Assembly: GCF_014697585.1 (NCBI RefSeq)
Contig: NZ_JACJSB010000016.1
Location: forward strand, 46,423 to 110,422
From: Dolichospermum sp. FACHB-1091
Lineage (GTDB): Bacteria; Cyanobacteriota; Cyanobacteriia; Cyanobacteriales; Nostocaceae
Reading direction: 5' to 3'
Length of the DNA stretch: 64,000 nt
Program-made: the position numbers and the translations under genes
In this document: piece by piece, positions 37,474 to 47,136 of the stretch
Position numbering within the stretch: position 1 is the stretch's first letter
Layout: every line of letters begins with the position of its first letter
Notes under the pieces: generated by a model
What the model saw: only the letters and a program-made list of their open reading frames with translations
What the model was told of the DNA's origin: nothing
Databases searched by the model: none

Positions 37474-37629
37474 ATGCAAGTAATTTTGCTAATGACTACC
37501 GCAATTTTAATCTTTAGTCCAGTATATGTATTTGCTGCTAATAATCTCGACCAAGATAACTTGGTCAGTTGTAGAAGTAGTAAAGACAAACCTCCGAACG
37601 ATTCTACAAGCGATCGCTCAGGAGCTTAA
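37474..37629 (+). CDS. Small secreted protein before the formylglycine-generating enzyme gene
   Basis: A 51-residue frame with a clear signal peptide (hydrophobic VILLMTTAILIFSPVYVFA, cleavage likely after AA) and a hydrophilic tail with one cysteine. It ends 11 bases before the next start, in the same direction. There is no strong ribosome site. It could be a real small exported protein or the start of a degraded exported gene. Not recognised. Confidence 0.4.
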   Translation: MQVILLMTTAILIFSPVYVFAANNLDQDNLVSCRSSKDKPPNDSTSDRSGA

Positions 37630-37640
37630 TACAACGAAAA

Positions 37641-38627
37641 ATGCGGTCTTTAATATTGCTACTAATTCAAGTAGTTGCACTGATATTGCTATTTAGCAAT
37701 TCACCAGCATTAGCCGCTGTTAATACCTGTCCTCCGGGAATGGTGATGATTTCTGGAGGCACATTCAAAATGGGAGCAGATGATTCTGGTTTTGAGGAAG
37801 AGCGAGGGGCTGAAAATGTTACAGTTAGTTCCTTCTGCATTGATAAATACGAGGTAACAAACGCCCAATTTACTGAATTTATCAATGCCACAAACTATGT
37901 AACAGTTGCCGAACGCCCCTTATCAAAAGAACAGTTTCCCGACTTATCAGATGAAGAAAGATTACCAGGTTCTCTAGTTTTTCAAATGCCAAAACCAGGA
38001 GTTAAGCAAGTTCAGCTTCTGAGTTGGTGGCATTGGACACCCGGTGCTAATTGGCGGCATCCCTTTGGTAGTGACAGCACAATTGTAGGTAAAGAAAACT
38101 ATCCAGTCGTACATATTGCTTACGAAGATGCACTAGCCTACGCCCAATGGGCAGGAAAATCATTACCTACAGAAGCACAATGGGAATATGCTGCTCCTGG
38201 AGGTTTAGATGGTGCAACTTATACATGGGGTAATCAGTATTCAGCCAAAAAAGCTAATACTTGGCAGGGAATTTTCCCTTTTTTCAACACCAAAGCCGAT
38301 GGTTATATGGGTATAGCCCCGGTCGGCTCTTTTCCTGCCAATGGTTATGGACTCTATGACATAACTGGCAACGTTTGGGAATGGACCGGCGACTGGTTCG
38401 GCTTAAGAGATGACAAAAATGCCCATAGTGTTAACCCCATAGGTCATGGTAAAAGTTTTGACCCTAAAAAACCCACGGAGATTGCCCTTCATGTAATCAA
38501 AGGCGGCTCCTATCTATGTGCGCCCAACTATTGTAGTCGCTACCGCCCAGCCGCAAGGGAATCACAATCTCCTGATACTGGAACTACCCATATCGGCTTT
38601 CGCTTAGTCAAAAACTTACAAGACTAA
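37641..38627 (+). CDS. Formylglycine-generating enzyme (SUMF1 family)
   Basis: A 328-residue exported enzyme (signal peptide to about residue 25). It oxidises the active-site cysteine of sulfatases to formylglycine. The two catalytic cysteines are present at Cys293 and Cys298 (SYLCAPNYCSRYRPAARE), as in genuine FGE and unlike the many cysteine-less relatives. The N-terminal MISGGTFKMGADD and the NVWEWTGDW motif are typical. The sulfatase with the Cys-type motif follows immediately, so the pair is a maturation unit. Being exported, it would act in the periplasm, whereas many bacterial FGEs are cytoplasmic. Confidence 0.92.
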   Translation: MRSLILLLIQVVALILLFSNSPALAAVNTCPPGMVMISGGTFKMGADDSGFEEERGAENVTVSSFCIDKYEVTNAQFTEFINATNYVTVAERPLSKEQFPDLSDEERLPGSLVFQMPKPGVKQVQLLSWWHWTPGANWRHPFGSDSTIVGKENYPVVHIAYEDALAYAQWAGKSLPTEAQWEYAAPGGLDGATYTWGNQYSAKKANTWQGIFPFFNTKADGYMGIAPVGSFPANGYGLYDITGNVWEWTGDWFGLRDDKNAHSVNPIGHGKSFDPKKPTEIALHVIKGGSYLCAPNYCSRYRPAARESQSPDTGTTHIGFRLVKNLQD

Positions 38628-38751
38628 GATGACAAGACTAGGAATTTATCGGTGTTTCCTGTTCCTCCATAGTTTTTTAAAAGATTAGGTTTCCTGTAAA
38701 GACCGCAGGGAGCAAGGGCGCGAAGTTGTAGATTTTTTGAGGGTTATTGTT

Positions 38752-41091
38752 ATGTTACATTCAATTCGCAGGGTGTTATCTCTGTCTCTGGTTATCACAT
38801 TATTAATGGTAACAAACCCCGCTCTAGCAGATACGGGAACGGTGTTACCAATTAATCCACCACCTTTCAGGGGAAAAATCGGTATAACCTACAAAGAGTC
38901 AACACCGGATTTTCCCGCACCAATTAAAGCCCCGGGAAAAGCCCCCAATGTATTATTAGTATTATTGGATGATGTGGGTTTTGGGCAAGCGAGTACCTTT
39001 GGTGGACCTGTAGATACACCGAATTTAACTCGTTTAGCTGAAAAAGGATTACGTTATAACCAATTCCATACTACAGCCCTTTGTTCTCCTACACGCGCTG
39101 CTTTATTAACTGGACGTAATCATCATTCAGTGGGTACAGGTGTAGTTGCAGAGTTAGCATCTGGTTTTCCTGGTTACACGACTATTTTACCTAAGAGCGC
39201 TGCTACTGTAGCGGAAGTATTACGGCAAAATGGTTATAACACCGCAGCTTTTGGTAAATGGCACAATACACCGGATTATGAAACTAGTGTAGCTGGACCG
39301 TTTGATCGCTGGCCAACATGGTTAGGATTTGAGTATTTTTACGGTTTTTTGGGTGGTGATACTAACCAATGGAGTCCGGCTTTAGTGGAAAATACTAAGC
39401 GGGTTGCACCCCCAACTAACAACCCTGATTACCATTTGACTCCAGATTTAGTAGATCATGCTATTAGCTGGATTCATTCTCAACAGTCTATAGCCCCTGA
39501 TAAGCCTTTCTTTACCTATTTGGCTACTGGTGCTACCCATGCACCTCATCACGCCCCTAAAGTCTGGATAGACAAGTATCAAGGCAAGTTTGATCAAGGC
39601 TGGGATAAATTACGAGAAGAAACCTTTGCCCGGCAAAAACAACTGGGTGTAATTCCCGCTAATGCCCAACTTACCCCCCGTCCCAAAGAATTGCCAGCAT
39701 GGGATTCATTATCTCCAGATGATCAAAAAATCTATGCCCATGAAATGGAAGTATTTGCGGGATTTTTAGCATATACCGACCATGAAGTAGGAAGATTAAT
39801 TAATGCCATTGACCAAATTGGTGAATTGGACAATACCTTAATTTTCTACATCGTTGGTGATAATGGTGCTAGTGCTGAAGGTGGTTTATCAGGTAGCGTT
39901 AATGAATTAAAAGTTTTCAATAAAGTACCCGAAAGCCGAGAACAACTTCTAGCTTCTTTGAATGACTTAGGTAGTCCCAAAACCTTTAATCATTATCATG
40001 CAGCTTGGGCTTGGGCAGGTACTACTCCCTTCCAATGGACTAAACAAATCGCTTCTCATTTTGGTGGCACTCGTAACCCCTTAATTATTGCTTATGGCGA
40101 TCGCATTAAGGATCAAGGCGGACTTCGTAGCCAATTTCATCATGTCATTGACATTACACCAACTATTTTTGAAGCTGCGGGAATCACACCGCCTACTACA
40201 GTTAACGGAGTAGAACAGCAGAAAATCGAAGGTACTAGTCTAGTTTACACATTTGATGATCCTAAAGCTGCTTCTAAACATGAAACCCAGTATTTTGAGA
40301 TGTTTGGCAACAGGGCTATTTATGATCATGGATGGATAGCTGCGGCGCGTCATCCCCGATTACCTTGGCAGGGTACAATTAATGCTGACTTCGAGAAAGA
40401 TCCTTGGGAACTATATAATAGTGAAGAAGATTTCAGCGAAGCTAATAATCTGGCGGCTAAAAATCCAGAAAAACTGGAAAAACTGCAAAAACTGTTTTTA
40501 TCAGAAGCACGCAAATATAACGTTTTACCATTAGATGATCGCATTTCTGAAAGATTTGACGTGCAAGATCGTCCATCTCTTGCCTCTGGACGGACAACTT
40601 TTATCTACTATTCTAGTGGGGTCAGTATTCCCGAAGGTAGCGCCCCAAACCTCAAAAATAGATCCTTTACTATTACTGCTGAGGTAGAAATTCCCGAAAA
40701 TGGTGCGGAGGGTGTTTTATTAACTCAAGGTGGACGTTTTGCGGGTTGGGGATTTTTCCTAGAAGATAGTAAACCAACTTATGTTTATAACTTTGTAAAT
40801 GCTGAACGTTACATTATTCAATCTCCTGAAAAATTAGCCCCAGGTAAATCAACAATTAAATTTAATTTTGATTATGACGGTGGTGGAGTTGGTGCTGGAG
40901 GAATTGGCAGGTTATTCATCAATGATCAAGCGGTAGCTGAGGGTCGAATTGCCAAAACTATACCCTATCGTTTGGCTTTAGATGAAACTTTTGATGTTGG
41001 TCGAGACACCGGTACTCCCATTGTGGAAACCTATCAAGTACCGTTTGCATTCACAGGTAATTTACAGAAAGTTACTTTGAATTTGAAGTAA
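38752..41091 (+). CDS. Arylsulfatase, exported, Cys-type
   Basis: A 779-residue sulfatase with a signal peptide ([16 protein letters not shown]). It hydrolyses sulfate esters, freeing sulfate. Cys111 in [13 protein letters not shown] is the residue to be turned into formylglycine, and metal ligands are seen in LLDDVGFG and GDNGAS. The C-terminal 200 residues form a beta-rich extra domain common in long AslA-type sulfatases. ATG 38752 with GAGGG upstream is preferred to TTG 38737. It follows the FGE gene and precedes the BASS symporter gene. Confidence 0.92.
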   Translation: MLHSIRRVLSLSLVITLLMVTNPALADTGTVLPINPPPFRGKIGITYKESTPDFPAPIKAPGKAPNVLLVLLDDVGFGQASTFGGPVDTPNLTRLAEKGLRYNQFHTTALCSPTRAALLTGRNHHSVGTGVVAELASGFPGYTTILPKSAATVAEVLRQNGYNTAAFGKWHNTPDYETSVAGPFDRWPTWLGFEYFYGFLGGDTNQWSPALVENTKRVAPPTNNPDYHLTPDLVDHAISWIHSQQSIAPDKPFFTYLATGATHAPHHAPKVWIDKYQGKFDQGWDKLREETFARQKQLGVIPANAQLTPRPKELPAWDSLSPDDQKIYAHEMEVFAGFLAYTDHEVGRLINAIDQIGELDNTLIFYIVGDNGASAEGGLSGSVNELKVFNKVPESREQLLASLNDLGSPKTFNHYHAAWAWAGTTPFQWTKQIASHFGGTRNPLIIAYGDRIKDQGGLRSQFHHVIDITPTIFEAAGITPPTTVNGVEQQKIEGTSLVYTFDDPKAASKHETQYFEMFGNRAIYDHGWIAAARHPRLPWQGTINADFEKDPWELYNSEEDFSEANNLAAKNPEKLEKLQKLFLSEARKYNVLPLDDRISERFDVQDRPSLASGRTTFIYYSSGVSIPEGSAPNLKNRSFTITAEVEIPENGAEGVLLTQGGRFAGWGFFLEDSKPTYVYNFVNAERYIIQSPEKLAPGKSTIKFNFDYDGGGVGAGGIGRLFINDQAVAEGRIAKTIPYRLALDETFDVGRDTGTPIVETYQVPFAFTGNLQKVTLNLK

Positions 41092-41115
41092 TTGTTTTCT
41101 CACGCAAAGGCGCAG

Positions 41116-41150
41116 AGGCGCAAAGGAAGAAAGAAATATTCTTTGCGCCT
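41116..41150. repeat. Inverted repeat in CGCAAAGG element
   Basis: AGGCGCAAAG (41116-41125) pairs perfectly with CTTTGCGCCT (41141-41150). It lies between the sulfatase and the symporter genes and could act as a terminator or processing hairpin. Confidence 0.55.
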
Positions 41151-41179
41151 AATGCGTTTATTGATGAAATGGAAAATTT

Positions 41180-42052
41180 ATGAATGAAGTCATCTTAATA
41201 CTTGACAAAATTGCATTTCTGGCTTTTGTTGTTGCCACTATGTTTGGTACAGGTTTAAAGTTAACTGTACAACAGATTTGGCAACCTCTTCGTAATATCC
41301 GTTTGGTTGTTTTATCGCTACTGACAAATTTTGTTTTAGTGCCACTTTTTGTATATTTACTGCTGCAAGTAATACCTCTCAATGAACCTGTGAAAGATGG
41401 TTTGATCATCATGGCATTGGCCTCAGGTCCCCCGGCTTTACCTAAACTTGCCCAAATAGTGAAGGGGAATTTAGCTTTTTCTACAGGGTTGATGATGATG
41501 TTAATGTTTGGTACTATTTTTTATATGCCGATGGTATTACCATTGGTTTTAGAAGGTGTAGAAGTCAATTCTTGGGATATTGCCAAACCTTTAATATTGA
41601 TGATGTTAACACCGTTGGGAATTGGGTTATTAATTAAGGCAAAATATCAAGATATCGCTTTAAATCTCCAAACAATTACTTTCAAAATCTCTAATTTTGG
41701 ATTGCTTTTAGGTTTAGGAGTGCGGTTGATAGTTCACTTCCATGAAATTCTTATTTTATTGAAAACTGGTGTGATTTTTGTTTGTGCTATTTTTATTATT
41801 TTCTCCTTTACTGTGGGTTATTTATTAGGTGGTCCTGGTATTGATACTCAAAGGGTTTTAGGAGTGGGAACTGCACAACGCAATTTTGCTGCTGCTTTAT
41901 TAATAGGTACGAGTAATTTTGATGATCCCAATGTGATAAGTGTAATTATGGTGACGAGTTTATTAATGATGGTTTCAGTTCTAATTTTGGGTAAAAAGTT
42001 ACCAGAATTAGATCAAGAACAGGGTGGGGAAATAAAGCAGTTTGAAGTTTAG
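41180..42052 (+). CDS. BASS-family (bile acid:Na+ symporter) transporter
   Basis: A 290-residue membrane protein with about eight to ten segments. The motif GTAQRNFAAALLIG near residue 234 and the early IMALASGPPALPKLAQ are typical of the BASS family, which in cyanobacteria includes sodium-dependent anion uptake proteins. Directly after the exported sulfatase, it could import the desulfated product, the arylsulfate or an organic anion; this is inference. Confidence 0.85.
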   Translation: MNEVILILDKIAFLAFVVATMFGTGLKLTVQQIWQPLRNIRLVVLSLLTNFVLVPLFVYLLLQVIPLNEPVKDGLIIMALASGPPALPKLAQIVKGNLAFSTGLMMMLMFGTIFYMPMVLPLVLEGVEVNSWDIAKPLILMMLTPLGIGLLIKAKYQDIALNLQTITFKISNFGLLLGLGVRLIVHFHEILILLKTGVIFVCAIFIIFSFTVGYLLGGPGIDTQRVLGVGTAQRNFAAALLIGTSNFDDPNVISVIMVTSLLMMVSVLILGKKLPELDQEQGGEIKQFEV

Positions 42053-42170
42053 TGATAACATGAAAATATGACATGAAAATGATTGTATTCTCTCAATATT
42101 TAGGGAGGAAAGTTATTCAGTCGAAGAGGTAACAATAAAGGTAAAACCAATATAGTTCAGAGAGAACAGG

Positions 42171-42195
42171 AAAAACTCATGTTGAGAAACATGAG
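42171..42195 (-). terminator. Rho-independent terminator for the NAD(P)-binding gene
   Basis: CTCATGTT (42176-42183) pairs perfectly with AACATGAG (42188-42195) around GAGA. Read on the minus strand, the hairpin is followed by TTTTT (42175-42171), 17 bases after the stop of the gene at 42213. Confidence 0.65.
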
Positions 42196-42212
42196 ATTGA
42201 AAATTTGCACAA

Positions 42213-43019
42213 TTATAATTCTGAAAATAGTTTTTCCCAATCAATTATATCTGGTCTATTTCCTTGATTTACTATTTCAAAAACTTTGTTAACAGCACTT
42301 TGATGAAATAAACTTTCTACACAAGCTGCGGCTACATCAATACGACTAGAATCACCGGAAATTGTGTCTCCTATTCCAAAAACAACGTTTAATTTACCTG
42401 CGGTTGTGGCTTTGAGTAAAGTATTGAGATCATAGGATGTATAGGGTCCATCAATTAAACGTCCAGGACGAATGATAGTATAAGGTATTCCTGAATTAAT
42501 AATTGCTTTTTCTCCTTTTTCTTTAGCGTCAAGTACACCAAAAAGATTGAGAATATTAAAAGGAAATTGATGTTTGCGAAGAATACCACAGGAGGAAACA
42601 AAGACGAAGCGATTTAAGTTTTTAGGTGCGGCTGATATCAGATTTATTACACCTTGATGATCAACTTTATCAGGGGTATTTTTAGCTTTATCTTCTAAAA
42701 ATTGAGGATTGAATAGAGTAATTCCTAATTCAATAATGTTGGGATTTTGATTAAATTCCCATCTGGAAGAAGGAAAAGCGGTAGTTCCTGTACAACAAAT
42801 AATAGAAGTAATATTTGTCATTGCTGCTGTTAAGCTGTCGGGTTCACGAATATCACCAATAACAATTTCTACTTGATCATTAAACATTTTGGTGGCTTTT
42901 TCTGCATTCCTGGTGAGAATACGAATGGGTAAGCCTTTTTCTAAAAGTTTACTAACTACCAGTTGTCCGACTCCACCGCTAGAACCGACAACTAAAATGA
43001 TATCTTTACTGCTGTTCAT
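42213..43019 (-). CDS. NAD(P)-binding (NmrA/atypical SDR-like) protein
   Basis: A 268-residue protein with the nucleotide-binding motif VVGSSGGVGQLVVSKLLEKG near residue 10 and later SSCGIL and IRPGRLIDGPY, typical of NmrA-like or atypical short-chain dehydrogenases. Such cyanobacterial proteins are thought to act in redox sensing or thylakoid assembly; the exact role is unknown. ATG 43019 is preferred over TTG 43034. Confidence 0.82.
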   Translation of the reverse strand: MNSSKDIILVVGSSGGVGQLVVSKLLEKGLPIRILTRNAEKATKMFNDQVEIVIGDIREPDSLTAAMTNITSIICCTGTTAFPSSRWEFNQNPNIIELGITLFNPQFLEDKAKNTPDKVDHQGVINLISAAPKNLNRFVFVSSCGILRKHQFPFNILNLFGVLDAKEKGEKAIINSGIPYTIIRPGRLIDGPYTSYDLNTLLKATTAGKLNVVFGIGDTISGDSSRIDVAAACVESLFHQSAVNKVFEIVNQGNRPDIIDWEKLFSEL

Positions 43020-43194
43020 ACTTTGATTAAGCAATGCTATTTAATCTACAATAATTTTGACTCTAATAGTTTACCATAACTGGAATCTTTTTTGAATAAT
43101 TCCCCTCACGTCAAGACCCAAAGGTAAGGATTTTACTGTTGACTGCTGTTTTATGTTAAAATTCTAATTATCAGTAGGCTGGAAATAAAGATTT

Positions 43195-44343
43195 ATGGTT
43201 AAGAAAATTCGCCGAGTTTCCAAGATGATCAATAAGTCACACGATAAGGAGTTTTTTCAGCAAGCGGGAACTCCACCAGGAACAATCATTGTTGATGAAA
43301 ATGCTGAACAACCCATTATTTTTTTAATTGACTATAACCAAACTGATCTCATTCACAAACAAATAAGTTATCCAGAAGAGTGTATTAACTATTTGGATAC
43401 AGAATCCGTTTCTTGGGTGGATGTTCAAGGTTTAGGAAATAAAGATATTCTACACCGTTTAGGTCAATCTTTTGATTTACATCCTCTGGTTTTAGAGGAT
43501 ATTGTCAACATGGTAGAACGTCCAAAAATTGAGGACTATGAAGATCAATTAGTGATTATTGCCCACATGGTTGTACCTAATAATAATGGCAGTTTTTATA
43601 GTGAACAAGTAAGTTTAGTTTTAGGGAAATATTATGTATTAACAATACAGGAAGAACCTGAACATGATTGTTTTGATGGAGTGAGGATGAGAATTGATAA
43701 AGGTAAAGGGATCATTCGTAGACAAGGTAGCGATTATTTAGCTTATTCTTTATTAGATGCTATTATTGATGGATTTTTCCCGGTTTTAGAACTTTATGGT
43801 GAACGCATTGATGAGTTAGAGGAAGAAGTAATCGTTAATCCTAATCAAAAAACATTGCAAAAAATATATCAAGTTAGGCGGGAATTATTACAACTTCGTC
43901 GCGCAATTTGGCCTCAAAGAGACGCAATTAATTCTTTAATTAGAGACGGTAGTGAATTAATTAGTGATGAGGTGAGAATCTATCTGCGAGACTGTTATGA
44001 TCATGCAGTCCAAGTTATGGATATAGTGGAAACTTATCGAGAATTAGTAGCTGGATTAATGGATGTCTATTTATCAGCAATTAGTAATAAAATGAATGAA
44101 ATTATGAAACTGCTAACGGTGGTTTCTTCGATTTTTATTCCTTTGACTTTTATTGCAGGGGTATATGGAATGAATTTTAATACCGAAAAATCACCCCACA
44201 ATATGCCTGAATTAAATTGGTATTGGGGCTACCCCCTATGTTTGGGAGTAATGGCGTTAGTTGCGATAAGTTTACTATACTTTTTTTGGCGACGGGGTTG
44301 GTTGACTAATTCTGTTAATTTCCAAAAAGACTTTCACCGCTAG
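43195..44343 (+). CDS. corA: CorA-type magnesium/cobalt channel
   Basis: A 382-residue protein with a large cytoplasmic N-terminal domain rich in acidic helices and two C-terminal membrane segments. The selectivity motif GMN is in GVYGMNFNTE near residue 325, directly after the first membrane segment. It forms a pentamer that lets Mg2+ (or Co2+) in. The ATG at 43195 is followed by a basic stretch. No operon partner is apparent. Confidence 0.92.
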   Translation: MVKKIRRVSKMINKSHDKEFFQQAGTPPGTIIVDENAEQPIIFLIDYNQTDLIHKQISYPEECINYLDTESVSWVDVQGLGNKDILHRLGQSFDLHPLVLEDIVNMVERPKIEDYEDQLVIIAHMVVPNNNGSFYSEQVSLVLGKYYVLTIQEEPEHDCFDGVRMRIDKGKGIIRRQGSDYLAYSLLDAIIDGFFPVLELYGERIDELEEEVIVNPNQKTLQKIYQVRRELLQLRRAIWPQRDAINSLIRDGSELISDEVRIYLRDCYDHAVQVMDIVETYRELVAGLMDVYLSAISNKMNEIMKLLTVVSSIFIPLTFIAGVYGMNFNTEKSPHNMPELNWYWGYPLCLGVMALVAISLLYFFWRRGWLTNSVNFQKDFHR

Positions 44344-44378
44344 ATTTCATAAAAATTCATCAAAATTCATAAATAAAA

Positions 44379-44404
44379 TAGAGACGTTTTAGGGAACATC
44401 TCTA
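44379..44404. repeat. Palindrome (TAGAGACGTT family)
   Basis: TAGAGACGTTTTA and GGGAACATCTCTA form an imperfect inverted repeat just after corA. It could work as a terminator. Confidence 0.6.
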
Positions 44405-44418
44405 AGTGGTAAATGGAA

Positions 44419-44535
44419 TTAAATAACGGGTGCGGCTGTAAATATGAACCACAACAACAAAGCTAACATCAAGACACCGATTTTAACCAGCAGGTATGTA
44501 TAAGCATGAGGGATAAGAAAATCTTGGGTCGTCAT
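44419..44535 (-). CDS. 38-residue single-pass membrane protein
   Basis: A 38-residue frame with a strong ribosome site (AGAGGTGG about six bases before the ATG). A short polar N terminus (MTTQDFLIPHAY) leads to one membrane helix (VGVLMLALLLWFIF-like segment, residues 17-34). Its size resembles the small subunits of photosystem or NDH-1 complexes, but I cannot match it to a named one. It is convergent with corA. Confidence 0.65.
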   Translation of the reverse strand: MTTQDFLIPHAYTYLLVKIGVLMLALLLWFIFTAAPVI

Positions 44536-44760
44536 ATTCCACCTCTACTTACTAGCGGTTAACTAGTTATTTATTAAATCTATTTTCTTACACTCCCATT
44601 ATTGCTTAAAAATGGGTGAGAAACAGACTTGAGTTATGTTTCGTTAATATTTCTTAGCTTTATTTTGGATTGTCCTATGGCTTGATTAGCTAATTGTTGA
44701 ATTTTTGGCCAATGGGATCTTGGGCTGAGTCATATTTTCTGATTCTAGGCTGGAGGGGGC

Positions 44761-44880
44761 TAGAAGCCCATTCCACAGGGATGATGAGCAGATTTTGATC
44801 TCCATGAGTTATGGGCGGGCTAGAAGCCCATTCCACAGGGATGATGAGCAGATTTTGATCTCAATGAGTTATGGGCGGGC
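44761..44880. repeat. 60-bp tandem repeat, two copies
   Basis: Bases 44761-44820 and 44821-44880 are identical except for one base (CTCCATGAG versus CTCAATGAG). Each contains the hairpin GGGCTAGAAGCCC across the unit boundary, a variant of GGGCAAGATGCCC elsewhere. Confidence 0.9.
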
Positions 44881-44890
44881 TAGAAGCCCA

Positions 44891-44990
44891 CCCCACCATA
44901 GGAAAGCCTACCCCACCATAGGAAAGCCTACCCCACCATAGGAAAGCCCACCCCACCATAGGAAAGCCCACCCCACCATAGGAAAGCCCA
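44891..44990. repeat. 20-bp tandem repeat, five copies
   Basis: Five copies of CCCCACCATAGGAAAGCCYA in direct succession. The first two have T and the last three have C at position 19. There are no spacers, so it is not a CRISPR. Confidence 0.92.
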
Positions 44991-45003
44991 CCCATTTACC
45001 TAT

Positions 45004-45360
45004 TTATGCGGATGGCACATCAATTAAAATGTTGCCCTCTTCTACGCGCAGGGGAAATACTGGCAGGGTTTTTTCTGGGGAAACCATTGAGAGTAATTTA
45101 CCTACTACGGGTGGAAATGGACACCAGGTTTTGACTTCACCGTTACCCAAGTCAAAAGCACTACGATGAAAGGGGCAAACTATCGCCCCATTTTCGATTT
45201 TCCCTTTTTTTAAGGACATTTTTAAGTGCGGGCAGGTATTATCTACAGCATAAAACTGATTTTCGTGATTTAAAAGTAGGATTTGGCGATCGCCTACTTT
45301 TACCACTTCTCGCGCACCAGTAGCTAGTGCATTAGCAGCTAAAACTTGAGTCCAAGCCAT
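45004..45360 (-). CDS. Rieske [2Fe-2S] ferredoxin
   Basis: A 118-residue protein with both Rieske cluster motifs, CPHLKMSL (near residue 43) and CPFHRSAFD (near residue 62), giving Cys-His and Cys-His ligands. It is soluble and has no transmembrane anchor, unlike the cytochrome b6f subunit; it likely delivers electrons to an oxygenase or reductase. ATG 45360 is chosen because AGGAGAAG precedes it; the longer frame to 45411 lacks a site. The cell partner is unknown. Confidence 0.9.
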   Translation of the reverse strand: MAWTQVLAANALATGAREVVKVGDRQILLLNHENQFYAVDNTCPHLKMSLKKGKIENGAIVCPFHRSAFDLGNGEVKTWCPFPPVVGKLLSMVSPEKTLPVFPLRVEEGNILIDVPSA

Positions 45361-45443
45361 GATCTTCTCCTGATTTTGTGATTTTATAAACCCGTTCTTA
45401 GTTTCTCGCAATTTTGCTCTGTGCGATCGCCAATCTTGATAAT

Positions 45444-46499
45444 TTAGATCTCCACAAACTCGATAGTTTTCACAAAGTTTAAAATAGTTTGTTTCATTTT
45501 CTCAGCTTCTTCTTTCACCGAACCGAGTGTTTCACCATTTAAAAGACTGCGTTGGCTACTAACTATATACAAACATTCACTATTGACAAAGGACAATAAT
45601 CCTCTATAGGCATCTAACTTAATACCATGGCCATTAGTTTCCTGTTGAGAAATAGTTGCACCAGGGATATTTAATACTACATAGTAGTATCTTTTTAAAG
45701 GCTCTTGCCAATATTCTCTATGTCTAACTTCAGCATTTGGCACATTAGAAATAATCGTCTGGGGAACATATTCATTGATAATAACTTCATGGAGATAAGC
45801 TTCATATCCTTGAGTTTTGATCTCCTTAATTTCTTCTAGAGACAGAGGATAATAATCAATTCTCAATAAAGTTCCCATATCATCAGAAAAGCTCACCATT
45901 CCTTCATCTGTTTGAATTTTTCCTCCCTGTTCAGAATCCAGAGGAATAGGAACTGTAAAATTCCCCAAAGGTGACTGATAAAATTGTTCACCAGATTCAT
46001 TGAATATTATTGATTCAAATTCTTCATCTAAATATTCTCCGTCATCTCCTTCTTGGACTGCGGCAATTACCTCTTCAATAATTTCTTCTGCTTCTTCATC
46101 TTCCAATTCTAAAGCTATTTGTAGTTGTTTAAGATAAGTTTTTTTATCAGCAGGAATAATCAAATCTTCAGCATCTAAAAGCATAATCACCCCAGCCGCA
46201 AAACCATCTAATACTACCTCCTCAGAAATAGCAGCATTAGCAGCATTAAATAAAGATCCTAATCCAGCATCTTCAGCAAGTTCTATGAGTGTATCCACGG
46301 TTTCTAACATTTGTTCTTCTGAGTATTCGTCAAAAATCTCAAATTCCCAGAGAATATCGGCTATAATTTCTCCATTTATATCTTCAAGGCCTACATCAAC
46401 TGCTGTTGTAATTACAGCAATTGCTACTACCGCTTCTTCTGGATTCAATGATGCTGCTATTTTCTCTTTTGATTTGAAAATATAGTCATACTTCGTCAT
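45444..46499 (-). CDS. Acidic protein with TerB-like N-terminal domain
   Basis: A 351-residue acidic protein. The first 150 residues form a helical, Asp/Glu-rich domain (NPEEAVVAIAVITTAVDVG ... ADKKTYLKQLQIALELEDEE) resembling the TerB/DUF533 fold linked to stress and tellurite genes. The second half is beta-rich (FYQSPLGNFTVPIPLD) and is not recognised. It lies directly after the 134-residue membrane gene on the same strand, 28 bases apart, and both may be an operon. Confidence 0.65.
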   Translation of the reverse strand: MTKYDYIFKSKEKIAASLNPEEAVVAIAVITTAVDVGLEDINGEIIADILWEFEIFDEYSEEQMLETVDTLIELAEDAGLGSLFNAANAAISEEVVLDGFAAGVIMLLDAEDLIIPADKKTYLKQLQIALELEDEEAEEIIEEVIAAVQEGDDGEYLDEEFESIIFNESGEQFYQSPLGNFTVPIPLDSEQGGKIQTDEGMVSFSDDMGTLLRIDYYPLSLEEIKEIKTQGYEAYLHEVIINEYVPQTIISNVPNAEVRHREYWQEPLKRYYYVVLNIPGATISQQETNGHGIKLDAYRGLLSFVNSECLYIVSSQRSLLNGETLGSVKEEAEKMKQTILNFVKTIEFVEI

Positions 46500-46527
46500 A
46501 ATTTCTAGCTCCTTGTTCTGTTTTTAC

Positions 46528-46932
46528 TTAATTACCTGGTTGGGAAATCCGGGTTTCAATATCTTCTAATGTCCGTAATAATAGACTATTTGCCTGTAAT
46601 TGCCAACCCCACTTTTGAATTTTAAAAGCCGCTACAGTCCCCCCTATAGCTGCTAATAAGCCTATGGGTTGATTTAGAGAAATTCCCAACAGCAAACCCA
46701 AACCAGCAATTCCCCAAAATGGTAAGGCCACCACTTGTCTTTGCTCCTCTACAATTTCTGCAATTTTACTAGATGGCATTGTACCTAATAACGCGGCTTT
46801 TAGTTGCCGTTGTTCTGCTAATGATAACGATAAACTAATCCGACGGCGAAGTTTTTCCATTTTCCGGGCATCAGTGCTATACTCCGTTAGTTCATCTTCT
46901 GCCATTTTTAACCATCGTTCTAATTGTGACAT
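46528..46932 (-). CDS. Small membrane protein, unknown
   Basis: A 134-residue protein with a basic, coiled N-terminal half and two membrane segments near residues 70-103 (ALPFWGIAGLGLLLGISLN and PIGLLAAIGGTVAAF). The last 30 residues are helical and cytoplasmic. It is the first gene of a probable pair with the TerB-like gene. Family not recognised. Confidence 0.65.
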   Translation of the reverse strand: MSQLERWLKMAEDELTEYSTDARKMEKLRRRISLSLSLAEQRQLKAALLGTMPSSKIAEIVEEQRQVVALPFWGIAGLGLLLGISLNQPIGLLAAIGGTVAAFKIQKWGWQLQANSLLLRTLEDIETRISQPGN

Positions 46933-47136
46933 AGTAGATTCAACCTGATTCTTGGACTACAGCTATTATTATTAATAATATTCTACATTTGTACTCCAAT
47001 GCCAAGGGATCATAGGGAAAATGAAAAACTTTTCCAGAGAAGAGATTTACCAGGGGAGTTCTTCCACAAAAACATTCTCTAAGTATAATAGTATTGAACT
47101 GCTGCTATTTCAAAAACTGCCAAAATCACAAATAAC

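Larger units (their letters stand above)
44536..45003. other. Repeat-rich spacer before the Rieske gene
   Basis: The first 200 bases show no features beyond the likely promoter for the 38-residue gene. From 44751 the spacer is a stack of repeats, described separately. Confidence 0.6.

Noticed and set aside
44891..44990. CRISPR-like array
   Set aside because: The 20-bp units are directly joined with no spacers, and no cas genes are present.
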